From positions 104,770 through 168,769 of the forward strand of contig ADNK01000150.1 of assembly GCA_000320545.1 (NCBI GenBank): a DNA stretch of 64,000 nt. The letters run 5' to 3'. The DNA is from Bigelowiella natans CCMP2755. Its lineage: Eukaryota > Cercozoa > Chlorarachniophyceae. Shown piece by piece: positions 11,361-21,400 of this stretch. The position numbers were made by a program, and so were the translations under genes. A model generated the notes under the pieces. That model saw only the letters and a program-made list of their open reading frames with translations, was not told where the DNA came from and made no database searches. Within the stretch, counting starts at the first letter, position 1; every line of letters begins with the position of its first letter.

Positions 11361-12632
11361 CTATTGTTTCATATGCTTTTCCAAGAATGCATAGGAGGAA
11401 TCCATTGCTTTCGTGACACATGTCAATATTTCCTTGTCGGAAACATCGCCTTGAGACACAAAACCATGGTTCATAGATGGAAATGGAATATACTCAGACC
11501 CAAGGGAATTCTTTTTCATAATCTCGTGAGAAGCTCCGTTTTCTTGAAGGGACGCATGATCTCCTTTACATGGGGCCATAAGCATAGGATTAAGTAGCTT
11601 CTCAGCAAGATCTTCAATTTTTCTTCCCTGGAGAATCTCAATATTCACGCTCGGATGGAAGTTTACGCCACAAGAAAATTTTTTATTATTACGGGCAGAT
11701 TCGTGCCAAATTGCCCAGGTGCCCCAGCAGAAACCAACCATTCCGATTTTAGCTGCAGGGTATTTTTCGAGGTGCGACCAAACAGCATCCATATCTGGCT
11801 GCCATTTCTCAGGAGTCCAATACTTGAGGAACTCCATTTTTTTTTCTGGTTCCTTCGGGAAATAGCTTCCATGGAAGAAATCGGGCATGATTACATAGTA
11901 TCCCTTTCCTGCAAGTTCATCGCATACTCCCTTGTGCCTTCCAGATTGAAACCCGAACACATCCGGTACAACGATCACAGCTCCTTTCTCACCTGTGCCT
12001 ACATCGTAATAGTTCAGCTTTCCCAACTTTCCTTCTTTCCCCTTGGCTTTGTAGTCGCTCGGTGGCAAAAGTGCACACCGATTCGGAGGGCAGCAGCTTG
12101 GGGTTGTGACTACATGAATGTTTTGGCGGAGAATCTTGAAGTCCGGAGTAAAGAAGAAGGAGTCGGTCACTAGGAAAATTCAAATTAGTTAGGATACATA
12201 AATTCCTTTTTCATTTCACCATATCCACGGCAGTATTAACGGCAATATTAGCAACACAGCCAAATAACCTGCTTCATAGCCCATCCCCTTGCAGCTCCAA
12301 CAAAGGAAGACCATACGGCTCTTCTCGTCAACATCGTTGACAGGCGCTTTCAGAGTAGAATAATCCTTCAACACACCCCAGAGCTGAGTTGGGTAAACAT
12401 CACAACGTTATGTTCGTATGTTTTCCCGCGGGCGCATAATGACCTCTTCGAAGAATTTCTTTGCGCCTTCGGCACCTTTAAAGACTTCCTTATTTTGAGT
12501 TGTTGCGTTAAAGACCGAGATGACTGATTCGTCGGTGTAGTCAAGAAGGATCTTCTCCATAGATTTCGCTCCGAATGCCCCGAAGTGGTTGTCCCAGGCT
12601 TCTTGAACGGATTTGGGAGCATACCTGGCCAT
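11361..12632 (-). CDS. SnoaL-like domain fused to dienelactone hydrolase
   Basis: Three exons: 12444-12632, 12269-12383 and 11361-12169, about 370 residues. Residues 1-122 form a SnoaL/NTF2-like fold: an N-terminal helix (VQEAWDNHFGAFG), ILLDYTDESVISVFN, then across the introns VFLCWSCKGMGYEAVTDSFFF and FKILRQNIHVV, the typical last strands. Residues 130-370 are a dienelactone-hydrolase alpha/beta hydrolase. They show GFCWGTW with nucleophile Cys249, Asp305 in PCKGDHAS and His336 in MNHGF, the classic Cys-Asp-His triad. It probably hydrolyses lactone or ester bonds in the cytosol; the substrate is unknown. The fusion crosses two phase-matched introns. The start at 12632 (MARYAPKSV) could be preceded by further N-terminal sequence. 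Confidence 0.9.
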
Positions 12633-12987
12633 GACGATGGATGCGTGCGTGTCTCCTCGAGATATGTACGTGGATGGAGATACCTGAGACGGATACCCTT
12701 TTTCGGGCATCAGCGGAGACTTTCATGGATTTATGCATGAAGATGCATGTCGCATATGACCCATCCCCATGCATTTTATCAGCTCATGACTCGTTGTCTA
12801 ATTCTTGAGAAAAACGAGCTTCACATTGATGTCGCATCTCTGAAACTTCCTACAAACCAGAGTTTACACAAATTTGGAGGGAAACTGTACCTCCCCCCCG
12901 AGATTGGAGCTCAGTGCAAAAGTGTCCCTGACGAGATAGGCTATATATTTTCGCAAAGAACCCGATCACGAAAATAAATTTTATCAC
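12633..12987. promoter_or_regulatory. Divergent promoter spacer, hydrolase (-) / zinc-finger gene (+)
   Basis: A 355-bp gap between two start codons facing away from each other. No core promoter motif could be assigned confidently. AAATAAATT lies about 20 bases before the zinc-finger ATG. Confidence 0.4.
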
Positions 12988-15300
12988 ATGCCACGATTGG
13001 CAAACGTTGCGAACTGTATATTGCCCTCAGTGGATGCCCATGAAGGATCCAAAAAAGGCGTGAGGAGGAGGAGGATCCGGAGGTCGTACTCAGCAGCGAC
13101 GTGGAATGAACGAAGAAAAGATATGAAAATGAATGTTGACATGGGAGATCCTTTCGAGTTTGCAGAAGATGGTGCTATGGAGCAGAGTATCGAATGCAGC
13201 AAAGAAGGCAATGGTTATGTTTCAAATAGACTCCAAAGAAAAAGTGTGAGTTGTACGTCACAATTGACAAATACTCAAGGAGAATTTACTGTTCCACCTG
13301 CACCTGAGAGAAGTGATTCTTCGATAGTACCAACTACTGGCAGAAAAGATCAAGTAACACCATTACAGGAGCTTTCAAACCCAGAGCAATTGGCTCATCT
13401 GTCAAAACTGCATTCTGCGACTGGTAAGAATGGCCAAGACAGCGTTTTTCCTTTACATAATCCATCGGAGTCCCCCAGTAAGAACATCACTCACAGATCT
13501 GATAATAAGACTATCTTCACAGAAGTTCCGACTCCAATTTCAAAGAGAGAAGGGCATTCACAGAACAACTTGGATTTTATTCATTGTCTAGTAGAGCTTC
13601 CCGATACTTGTCGGAAATCTTCTGAACTAAATCAAAAGGCCCCGCAAATTATTCTGCAAGAATCTAAAGCAGCTGGTTCAATTCCACAGAAAAATAGAGT
13701 TACGCAAACAGAATCAAATAATCTAGAATCCATTCAGTCTTCTCGGACTCATACTCACAACACGGTTGAAGGGCGTTCATGTGAAACCACAGCAACAAAA
13801 ATCGTTCCAGAGCCATCGGTAATTCTTAAGAGTACACCGTCAGATGATATTATTCCTACGTTGGTGAAGCAAACCAATTTTAAAGAAAATAATCCCTTAG
13901 TTGCTCAAAAGTATTCAACCCTCCAGGTGTCCGAACAGAAGGAGAAAACATTAGATAGGAAAGACGACCTTCAGAAAACCTTTAAATGTGTTCACTGTAG
14001 TCGACAATTCAAAAGAAGCTGTCACTTGGCCAGGCATAATTGTGCTTCCAGGACACTGGAAATTAGGACCCCAGTCAAAGATTTAGAGTGCGATCTTTGT
14101 GGTCGTAAATTTGGGAGATCTTGCCATGTAGCCAAGCATCGTCGAAGTTGCGAGAAACAAGTAAATATTGATGCTGTTCTGAGTGATATTCAGGATAATG
14201 ACGATAATACCGACAAAAGGACAGAATTTACGTGTGATATATGTCAACGCCGGTTCAGTAGGCGATGCCACTTGGTGAACCATCACCGAACTCACAAGAG
14301 AGAGGAAGACTTGTCAGCTCATAAAATAGAGGAATCGACAAATATCAATACTGCTCTGAGCGACATGCAGGATAATGACGATAATACCGACAAAAAGACA
14401 GAATTCACGTGTGATATATGTCAACGCCGGTTCAGTAGGCGATGCCACTTGGTGAACCACCACCGAACTCACAAGAGACAGGAAGACTTGGCAGGTCACA
14501 AAATGGAGGAATCGACAAATATCAATGCTGCTCTGAGCGACATGCAGGATAATGACGATAACACCGACAAAAAGACAGAATTCACGTGTGATATATGTCA
14601 ACGCCGGTTCAGCAGGCGATGCCACTTGGTGAACCACCACCGAACTCACAAGAGAGAGGAAGACTTGTTAGCTCATAAAATAGAGGAATCGACAAATATC
14701 AATGCTGCTCTGAGCGACATGCAGGATAATGACGATAATACCGACAAAACTGAGAAGACAGAATTCACGTGTGATATATGTCAACGCCGGTTCAGCAGGC
14801 GATGCCACTTGGTGAACCACCACCGAACTCACAAGAGAGAGGAAGACTTGTTAGCTCATAAAATAGAGGAATCGACAAATATCAATGCTGCTCTGAGCGA
14901 CATGCAGGATAATGACGATAATACCGACAAAACTGAGAAGACAGAATTCACGTGTGATATATGTCAACGCCGGTTCAGTAGGCGATGCCACTTGGTGAAC
15001 CACCACCGAACTCATAAGAGACAAGAAGTCCTATCCTCAAACAATGAGGAACTGCAGTGTAAATTACTAGAGACGAAGTGGGATCACCGCCACCGCAAAT
15101 TTGGAAGGCCTAGTCACTTAGTGAAGAACAGAGTAGCAAATTCATTGACAATCCTAGCCAAAGACTACTATTGCCACCTATGTCAACGCAAGTTCTCAAG
15201 ACCTTCCCACTTGGGAAATCACCTTCGCTCCCACAAGAAGCGAAGGTCTCATAGATTAGTCAGATTTGGCAAACGCTACAAACTGGTGTTGCAGAAATGA
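12988..15300 (+). CDS. C2H2 zinc-finger protein with a near-identical tandem finger array
   Basis: Single open frame of 770 residues, without introns although neighbours are intron-rich. The N-terminal 330 residues are polar and low in recognisable domains, with a basic stretch (KKGVRRRRIRRS) that may be a nuclear signal. Two C2HC-like fingers follow (HCSRQFKRSCHLARHNC, LCGRKFGRSCHVAKH). Then come five almost identical modules, each with the finger CDICQRRFSRRCHLVNHHRTH (C-x2-C-x12-H-x3-H) and an acidic linker. First cysteines fall at residues 416, 475, 534, 595 and 656. A degenerate finger that has lost its cysteines and a final intact finger (CHLCQRKFSRPSHLGNHLRSH) complete the array. It is probably a nuclear DNA-binding protein. 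Module identity at DNA level points to recent tandem duplication. Confidence 0.93.
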   Translation: MPRLANVANCILPSVDAHEGSKKGVRRRRIRRSYSAATWNERRKDMKMNVDMGDPFEFAEDGAMEQSIECSKEGNGYVSNRLQRKSVSCTSQLTNTQGEFTVPPAPERSDSSIVPTTGRKDQVTPLQELSNPEQLAHLSKLHSATGKNGQDSVFPLHNPSESPSKNITHRSDNKTIFTEVPTPISKREGHSQNNLDFIHCLVELPDTCRKSSELNQKAPQIILQESKAAGSIPQKNRVTQTESNNLESIQSSRTHTHNTVEGRSCETTATKIVPEPSVILKSTPSDDIIPTLVKQTNFKENNPLVAQKYSTLQVSEQKEKTLDRKDDLQKTFKCVHCSRQFKRSCHLARHNCASRTLEIRTPVKDLECDLCGRKFGRSCHVAKHRRSCEKQVNIDAVLSDIQDNDDNTDKRTEFTCDICQRRFSRRCHLVNHHRTHKREEDLSAHKIEESTNINTALSDMQDNDDNTDKKTEFTCDICQRRFSRRCHLVNHHRTHKRQEDLAGHKMEESTNINAALSDMQDNDDNTDKKTEFTCDICQRRFSRRCHLVNHHRTHKREEDLLAHKIEESTNINAALSDMQDNDDNTDKTEKTEFTCDICQRRFSRRCHLVNHHRTHKREEDLLAHKIEESTNINAALSDMQDNDDNTDKTEKTEFTCDICQRRFSRRCHLVNHHRTHKRQEVLSSNNEELQCKLLETKWDHRHRKFGRPSHLVKNRVANSLTILAKDYYCHLCQRKFSRPSHLGNHLRSHKKRRSHRLVRFGKRYKLVLQK
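14161..15025 (+). repeat. Tandem coding repeat, five units of 177-183 bp
   Basis: The codon block starting ACAGAATT(T/C)ACGTGTGA occurs at 14221, 14398, 14575, 14758 and 14941, that is periods of 177, 177, 183 and 183 bp. The two last periods carry an extra two codons (Thr-Glu) in the linker. Differences between copies are few and mostly silent. Confidence 0.95.
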
Positions 15301-16648
15301 GAATGAAGATAAACTCGTTAGACGACAAGTGTCGCAAGGATCTACCGTATCTCTTAAGGATCACGGAAGCTGTTTGAATCTGCGTAATTTGACAACTTTT
15401 TGCAATACTGAAAACGAGGCGCCCGAGAAGAGCAATCGAGCGTGCGACGTTAACTGCGAATCGTATATATGAAATCTAGTTGAGGAATGCGCACTTATGC
15501 AGCATCGACAGTCTAAAAAATGAATAAGCTTAAACGGGTTCGTGTCATTGAACATATTACAAAGCTGGAAAAATGTTGAACACGTTTTTAGAATTGATAA
15601 TGTTTGAATATAAGAGCTGCTCGCCAATTGATACTTCATTTAATGTATGAAATTGTGAAGTAGCGCAACGAAAAGAACGCCATCTCATAAGCATAGGGTA
15701 CTGTCGAGCAATTGCTTGCTTGCATCCAAAGCTTCAAGTAACTATACATGTGTCGACGAAGATCAAATTTACCAGCTAAGTCGAACCACATAACCACTCA
15801 GCACTGCTACGATAACGACCGGCACAGTCATGTGCTTGATCTCCATGCTACATGTGCTACCTATAGCAGAAAACTAGCCCATACTAGCATAGAGTTTTGC
15901 GTTTATTAGCACTATACTAATAATTGTGTAGCGACTCAGGCTCACCTCCTCTTTGTCTGAACATTGCATTGTTATGTGATCTCTTGGTTGTATAGTTGGC
16001 GCGGACATGTCTAGATGTGTGCTCGAAGCACACATGATCACCGAGTAGGGATGTACGTGACGTGCATGAGCGTCCGAATTCCCCACAAGCTATAGCACAT
16101 GCACACATTATCAGCTAGCGCGACTCACGTCGTCGTTGCTGCTGCTCGCGCACTATTGTCAACGCGCTGAAGCGCTAGCTAGCTAGATGGTGTGCGGAGC
16201 ATGTAGCGCATGACTCTATAGGACTTGCTAGCTTGGCCTATGCACTCGATCTAGCAATGCACAAAAGGACACACACGCAGCAGCTTCAATGAATAAAGCT
16301 TTTTAGATGCATAGCAGTGAAACGTATGCCCTATGCTAGCTATGGTCGATGCAATCGAATTGTTGCTTGAAATCATAACGAGCACCGAGCTCTTATCAAT
16401 AGCATAATAAAATGACGTTTAACCGAATCGAAAGGATGATGAGTGTTTATCATATTGTCTGCTACGCTTGTGGCCAATAGTGACCGCTACATCTTTTGCA
16501 GTTCCGCGTCTATGCATGCATGCAGGTATCTATAAATAGATATAATGCTTGTGACATCTGGGAAGTTCATGCGTAACGTGTTGGGAATGATGGGCGAGTG
16601 CAATTTGGCTTTGCAATTTCCACTTCAGAAAATGCTTGTCATTTATTT
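15301..16648. other. Intergenic spacer with CTAG/GCATG-rich part
   Basis: No gene recognised. The first 300 bases after the zinc-finger stop are AT-rich 3' flank. From about 15780 to 16340 the sequence is dense in CTAG, GCTAGC and TGCATG words, like the spacers near 10.9, 24, 31, 40.6 and 44.5 kb. Confidence 0.55.
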
Positions 16649-17585
16649 TTACAAAGTATGAGGTTCTTTCTTTACAATAAAGCTATCTTCGAAAGCAATG
16701 GATCTACAGACAGATTTGCGCTTCCGTGATTGTTTTTGTTTCTCAGCTCTGCGATTGTTCCGACGGACAACCGACATAAATCTCTTACTCCACTGTACAT
16801 CAGCATCATCTGCGTCCAAGTCGATATCATCTAAAATAATGCAAGATTTCATTCAGAAAGGACCACGACATCACAACTAAACAGCCTTTTTGGTAAAAGT
16901 GTCCTTGGACTACCTTCTCTCTGCTCGTCAGCAGCCGGTTGAATTAAAACCCTCTCCTCCGGAATTTGAGAAAGTAGAGTAGCATTTGGAGACTCATCTA
17001 GGTGAGAACGAAAAACGTACTTCACAGTGCTTTGGCAGTGATTTTCTATGGATGGGTTGATGGAAGTGGATTTCTGGGAAGATGGAAGTTGCATTTCAGC
17101 TTGATCGTGCTGAAAAAATAGACATCACTTGTTACTCTTGCTCATATAAAATGTAGAAGAAATTTTACCTCGCCGATAGCCTTCAATTCGTGCGATAATT
17201 TAATCATGTTTGATCTTGGGCGCATGGGCGATGCGATAAATCCCGCTGGCGTGCTACTGTGATTGAAGTTCAGTGGAAACATACGCTCGGGACTGTCAGT
17301 GCAGAGCAACTGGTCGCCATCTTCTTGCTCATTGTCCTCATTGAAGTCCCCATCCCCCATTGAAACTGAGTTTTCAATCACGGGCAAGCCTGCTTGCAGC
17401 TCTCTGAGCGGAACGCTGCGACTAGTCCGCCGTTTCTTTGCTGTAGGTGATTTGATGGGAGACTTCAGATTGAGAAAGCCAAGCCCAAATATGTGGCTGT
17501 TGCAACTAGCTGGGGTCAGCATAAGGTTTTCCTTCGCCATGTGTATGGATTCACGAGCGGGACTGATGGGTAAAGTTTGGTCCAT
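16649..17585 (-). CDS. Ser/Thr-Pro-rich basic protein, unknown family
   Basis: Three exons: 17169-17585, 16914-17109 and 16649-16830, about 264 residues, phases 0 and 1 kept. The start is the ATG at 17585 (MDQTLPISPARES). The protein is hydrophilic, with repeated minimal proline-directed sites, several of CDK type: SPIK, SPTAKKRR, SPERM, SPMRPR. It has a basic cluster (KKRRTSR) near the N terminus and another (RRAEKQKQSRKRK) near the C terminus. It lacks a recognisable enzyme fold. These features would suit a nuclear protein regulated by cell-cycle kinases, which is inference. No family was recognised; length and composition are compatible with a small chromatin or mitotic regulator. Confidence 0.72.
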
Positions 17586-18050
17586 TGTGAAAGAGCGGTG
17601 TATGAAAGGTGGGAATTCAAATGGATGTCCAATGAAGCAGGAAGGGGAGTAAGATATGAGATGTAACAATGTCGAGGAAAACAATGAGAACCTTAATAGA
17701 TCATTACATTTCTTCAAATATTTTTGTGAAGAGCCATGTCGTAGGATCCTATTTCTCAATTAAATTGTTGCCAAATTTGTGGCAAGCGATCTGGATGTCA
17801 GTCGGAGGGCGGGTTTGGAAATAGCTTCCCGCGAATTACATCTGCGGAAGTGAGAACATAGCCGATTTTTCGGGAAATCCCATCAAAAATGCCATGTTAT
17901 TAATCCTGTGCGACAAGCACAATGTCGTCATGTGTTTGGCGGGTTCAAATGTTTGACAGGTTTGATGGCCTGAAGGCATCATTCACTCTCGCAACACTTC
18001 GGGAACGTTGTTTGTCATCATTGTCTTTGTCTTTGTCTTTTGGTTGCTCT
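17586..18050. other. 5' flank of the Ser-Pro-rich gene
   Basis: Nothing recognised beyond a short (CTTTGT)n run at about 18020-18040. The retrotransposon inserted 465 bp upstream of the neighbouring start codon. Confidence 0.5.
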
Positions 18051-18054
18051 TCAT

Positions 18055-18379
18055 TGTTGCGCGTAAGGTGTTCACAGGCCGAGGCGCTACGTGCACAAGT
18101 AGGCAGGGGGGGGGAAGGCACGTTTGCTTCCTTTTGAAGAGTTATGTTTATTTTTATTAAAGATTATATTTTTATTAAATCGTGCACTGCGCAATCATTC
18201 GCGAAGCTTTCGCGAATGCCGCCGCACGTGGGGCAGCACACTTCCGGTGTGCTGCCATGAGTCCCGCCGGAACCCACGTGCCTATACTGTATTAATATCT
18301 ACGTTATCTATATTCTATATCCGCGACAACCCCTTTGTTGTCGCACGTGACTTGTGCTCGCGTAGTAGTACGCGCTACA
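18055..18379 (-). repeat. 3' LTR (left in the window)
   Basis: 325-bp direct repeat with TG...CA ends in the plus-strand reading. No difference from the right copy was seen in a base-by-base reading. It contains inverted arms TTCGCGAAGCTTTCGCGAA and CACTTCCGGTG that could form hairpins. Confidence 0.97.
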
Positions 18380-18387
18380 CCTCCCCC
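18380..18387 (-). other. Polypurine tract
   Basis: On the element strand GGGGGAGG directly abuts the LTR, the expected position for plus-strand DNA priming. Confidence 0.8.
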
Positions 18388-18430
18388 AAGTCACGTTGCT
18401 CCTTCCTTCCTTCCTTATTCCCTTAGACCT

Positions 18431-21400
18431 TTATCGCTTTCGGAACTTCACCAACCACCAGGTAATAGATTCCTCTCTAACCTTATCTCCTTTGTCGCTT
18501 ACCCAGAACTCACCTTCGTCCTTAGGTTCGTGTCCATACCAGCCCTCTGCATCAAGGTCCCCCAGGACCTTATACCAGTGCTCAAAGGGTAAGTCGGGAA
18601 CAGCTAGGTAGAGTAGCTGATATTTTCCGTCCTTTATTTTCATAGCTACCCTCTCCATATTTCGTAATCCAGGGTAGCCTAGATAGACAATCTTCATGCG
18701 CCAATCGTCGTTCACCCTGACCTTATTGTTTCCATATTCCACATCGAACTTAGGTCGGGGTCCTAAACAAGGCATGGCTCGCTCCCACACAGTAGGGTTT
18801 ACTTTAACATCCTCTAGGAGCTTCTCACCGATATCATAATTCTTTAGGTGACTGATGTGGCGCAAGGTGACCCTGTTCCCATCATAGATGTAGTACTGCT
18901 TCCTCCCCTTCCTCTCGGTAACCTTTGCAACGCCACCCCAGAAGGGGTCTTGTTTATTTCTCGATCTCAGATTTACCTTGGCCCTAACATACTGTCCTTC
19001 CTTTAGAACTCGGCCATCGTACGGGACCTTCTCGTCTTCGCTCTCGGTATCGTCGTCGTTGTCGTCGCCTTCTTCCCTCTCCTTATCCTTGATACCTCCC
19101 CCAGACGTGAAGGTGTCGTTTACTAACCCTTGTATCTTGTCTGGTGTGGTGCTATTTATCCTGCTTAGGTTGGCCAAGGTGCGGTGGAGTCGCTCTACCT
19201 TGGAGTTGGACTGGGCATAGTATACAGGTGAGGCATCAATATTAGGGTGTGGTAGCTGTAGAAGAGAGGTCTCATTATCCACATGTAACTTCTTTGGTAT
19301 CTTGTTTATGCTAACTTCATCAGGGATAGCCTGGAGCTCAGACTCCCAGGTACGGTAGCAGTTAGTAAGCCTCTGCTTATATAAGCCTTTGTTCTTCTTA
19401 GCAACGTTGACCTTGATAATCTTTTTAACCCAGCACTTTCCAGTGGCCACATCAACGAAGGTAAGGTAGTGATAGCCATCGTACTTATAAACATCAATTT
19501 GCACGATATCTAAGAAGTTCCTTGCTTTGATTTTCTTAGATGCACGGCTCTTGCTGGACTCCTTGGTGGCGACGCCTGCCGCCTTCAAGCTGGAGCACCT
19601 GCAGCCACGCAGGTATGTCCTTATCTCTTTTAGCTTGTAGGGCCAGTAGTAATGGTAGAGTAGAGCAGTGATATGGTTTTCTCCTACGTGTGCAGGTCCA
19701 TGGGCGGTAAAGAGAAGGGCTCCCCTGGTCCGCCGTGGCACGTAGGTACGCCTAACATTATTAGTGTATACATATATCCTATCACTAAGTACCTCATGCT
19801 TGTGTTTGTATTTATCCAGGTGTTCTTGAAGGTGCTGGAGCTCCTCTGGCTCAGGCAGGAAGTCGCCGTCCTCGAAGGTAATCGCGTTAACCATAGGGGT
19901 GACCTGGGTAGGGACTTTCTTTTCGAACAGCCTGCTGAAATAGTCAGCAAGCTGCTTGTCTCCTGGTGCGTAGACCACTGTCCTCTTGTCCCTAAACTCT
20001 TCCGTGTCCGCCCTCATAGCTGCATACTCAACGTTAGGCGCTTCGAGCTTGCGGTCGATGCCTAGGAGGGGCTTGTGGTCAGTCATTAAGGTGAAGCTGG
20101 GCACCGACAGCAGGTAGTATCTTAGTTTCCTCTGCGCCTCAGTCATGGCTTTATACTCTCCTTTTGTAGGGCTGTATTTGGCCTCAGCTGCTGTACAGGC
20201 CCTGCCCCACACCCGTATGATCTGCTGGTCTTGGGTAAGTACAGCAGCCATACCTAGCTTAGACCAGTCTGTCCATAGGGTAGCTGGTCTAGTAGTGTCT
20301 AGCTTAGCATTCAATAGGGTGTTGCTGCATAACTTTATTAGGTTATCGAAGTGGGCATCAAGGCCACCCTTGGCCCACACCTTAGCGAAGCTGAGGCCTA
20401 CAGAGTTCTCCTTCCGGTAAGCAGTAGTAAAAGCAGCTGCAGTCCTAGCGTAGGTAGGGGAGAACCTACGTAGTATCCAAGCTGCAGTCTGCAAGAATGA
20501 CTTTAACTCCTTTGCATTCTTAGGTTTAGGGGCTTGCTGTAGTGCTGCTACTTTCTCGGGGTTTGGGGTGATGCGGCCTTGCTCCAGGTAATATCCACAC
20601 CACTTGATTCTTGTAGCTAGGAATGTACACTTCTGCAGTCTAATAGTAAAACCGAAGTGTGCAAACCTAATAAATATATTTTCCAGGAGGAAGATCTGAG
20701 CGACGACTGTGTTGGTACATATTATGTCATCATCCACATACACAAACACAAACACCCACAACACAGACGCCATCCCATCATGTGTGTATGCCCTGTAGTT
20801 CTGACTACTGAACGCATCCCCTGATATGCTTAGGCCGTAAGGGAATACGACGAAGTGCCACTTCCTGTGCCTGCTGGAGAACGCGGTAATGGGGCGGGAG
20901 GTTTTGTGGATGGGTGTCTGCATGTATGATTCATTTTTATCTAGGGAAGAGTAGTATTTGTATCCTATGACGTGTTCAATAACGTCATCTATCCTTGGTG
21001 TAGGTGTCTGGATCCTCTTTATTACTCGGTTGTGGCGGATGAAGTTGTGCGCCAGGCGGAAGAAAGGGTAAGTAGGTTTCTTAGCTAGCACATGTCTCAC
21101 GTTCCATGGTGAGTTGCTTGGCTCTATCTTCCCTTCCTTTGCCCATTCATTGATCTGCCACTCTATCTTTTCCCAGTCCGCTTCCGGTCGCCTATGTTCT
21201 GGGTCATTGATGATGCACTCTTCGTATCCCTCCTTTAGCTCGATCTTTACTGGGGTAAGTTTGCTGGAGGGCTTCGTCGTCGGCTTGGTAATGTCAGAGT
21301 ACTTCTCGTTTAATATTTTATTAATGTACTTTTTGCCTTTGTCGATATCCCAATCATCAGCTGGGGGGGTCTTGTCCAGTAGCTCCGTTATCTGTCGGAT

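Noticed and set aside
18379-18592. Plus-strand short frames inside the LTR element
   Set aside because: Antisense shadows of the gag-pol frame and LTR.
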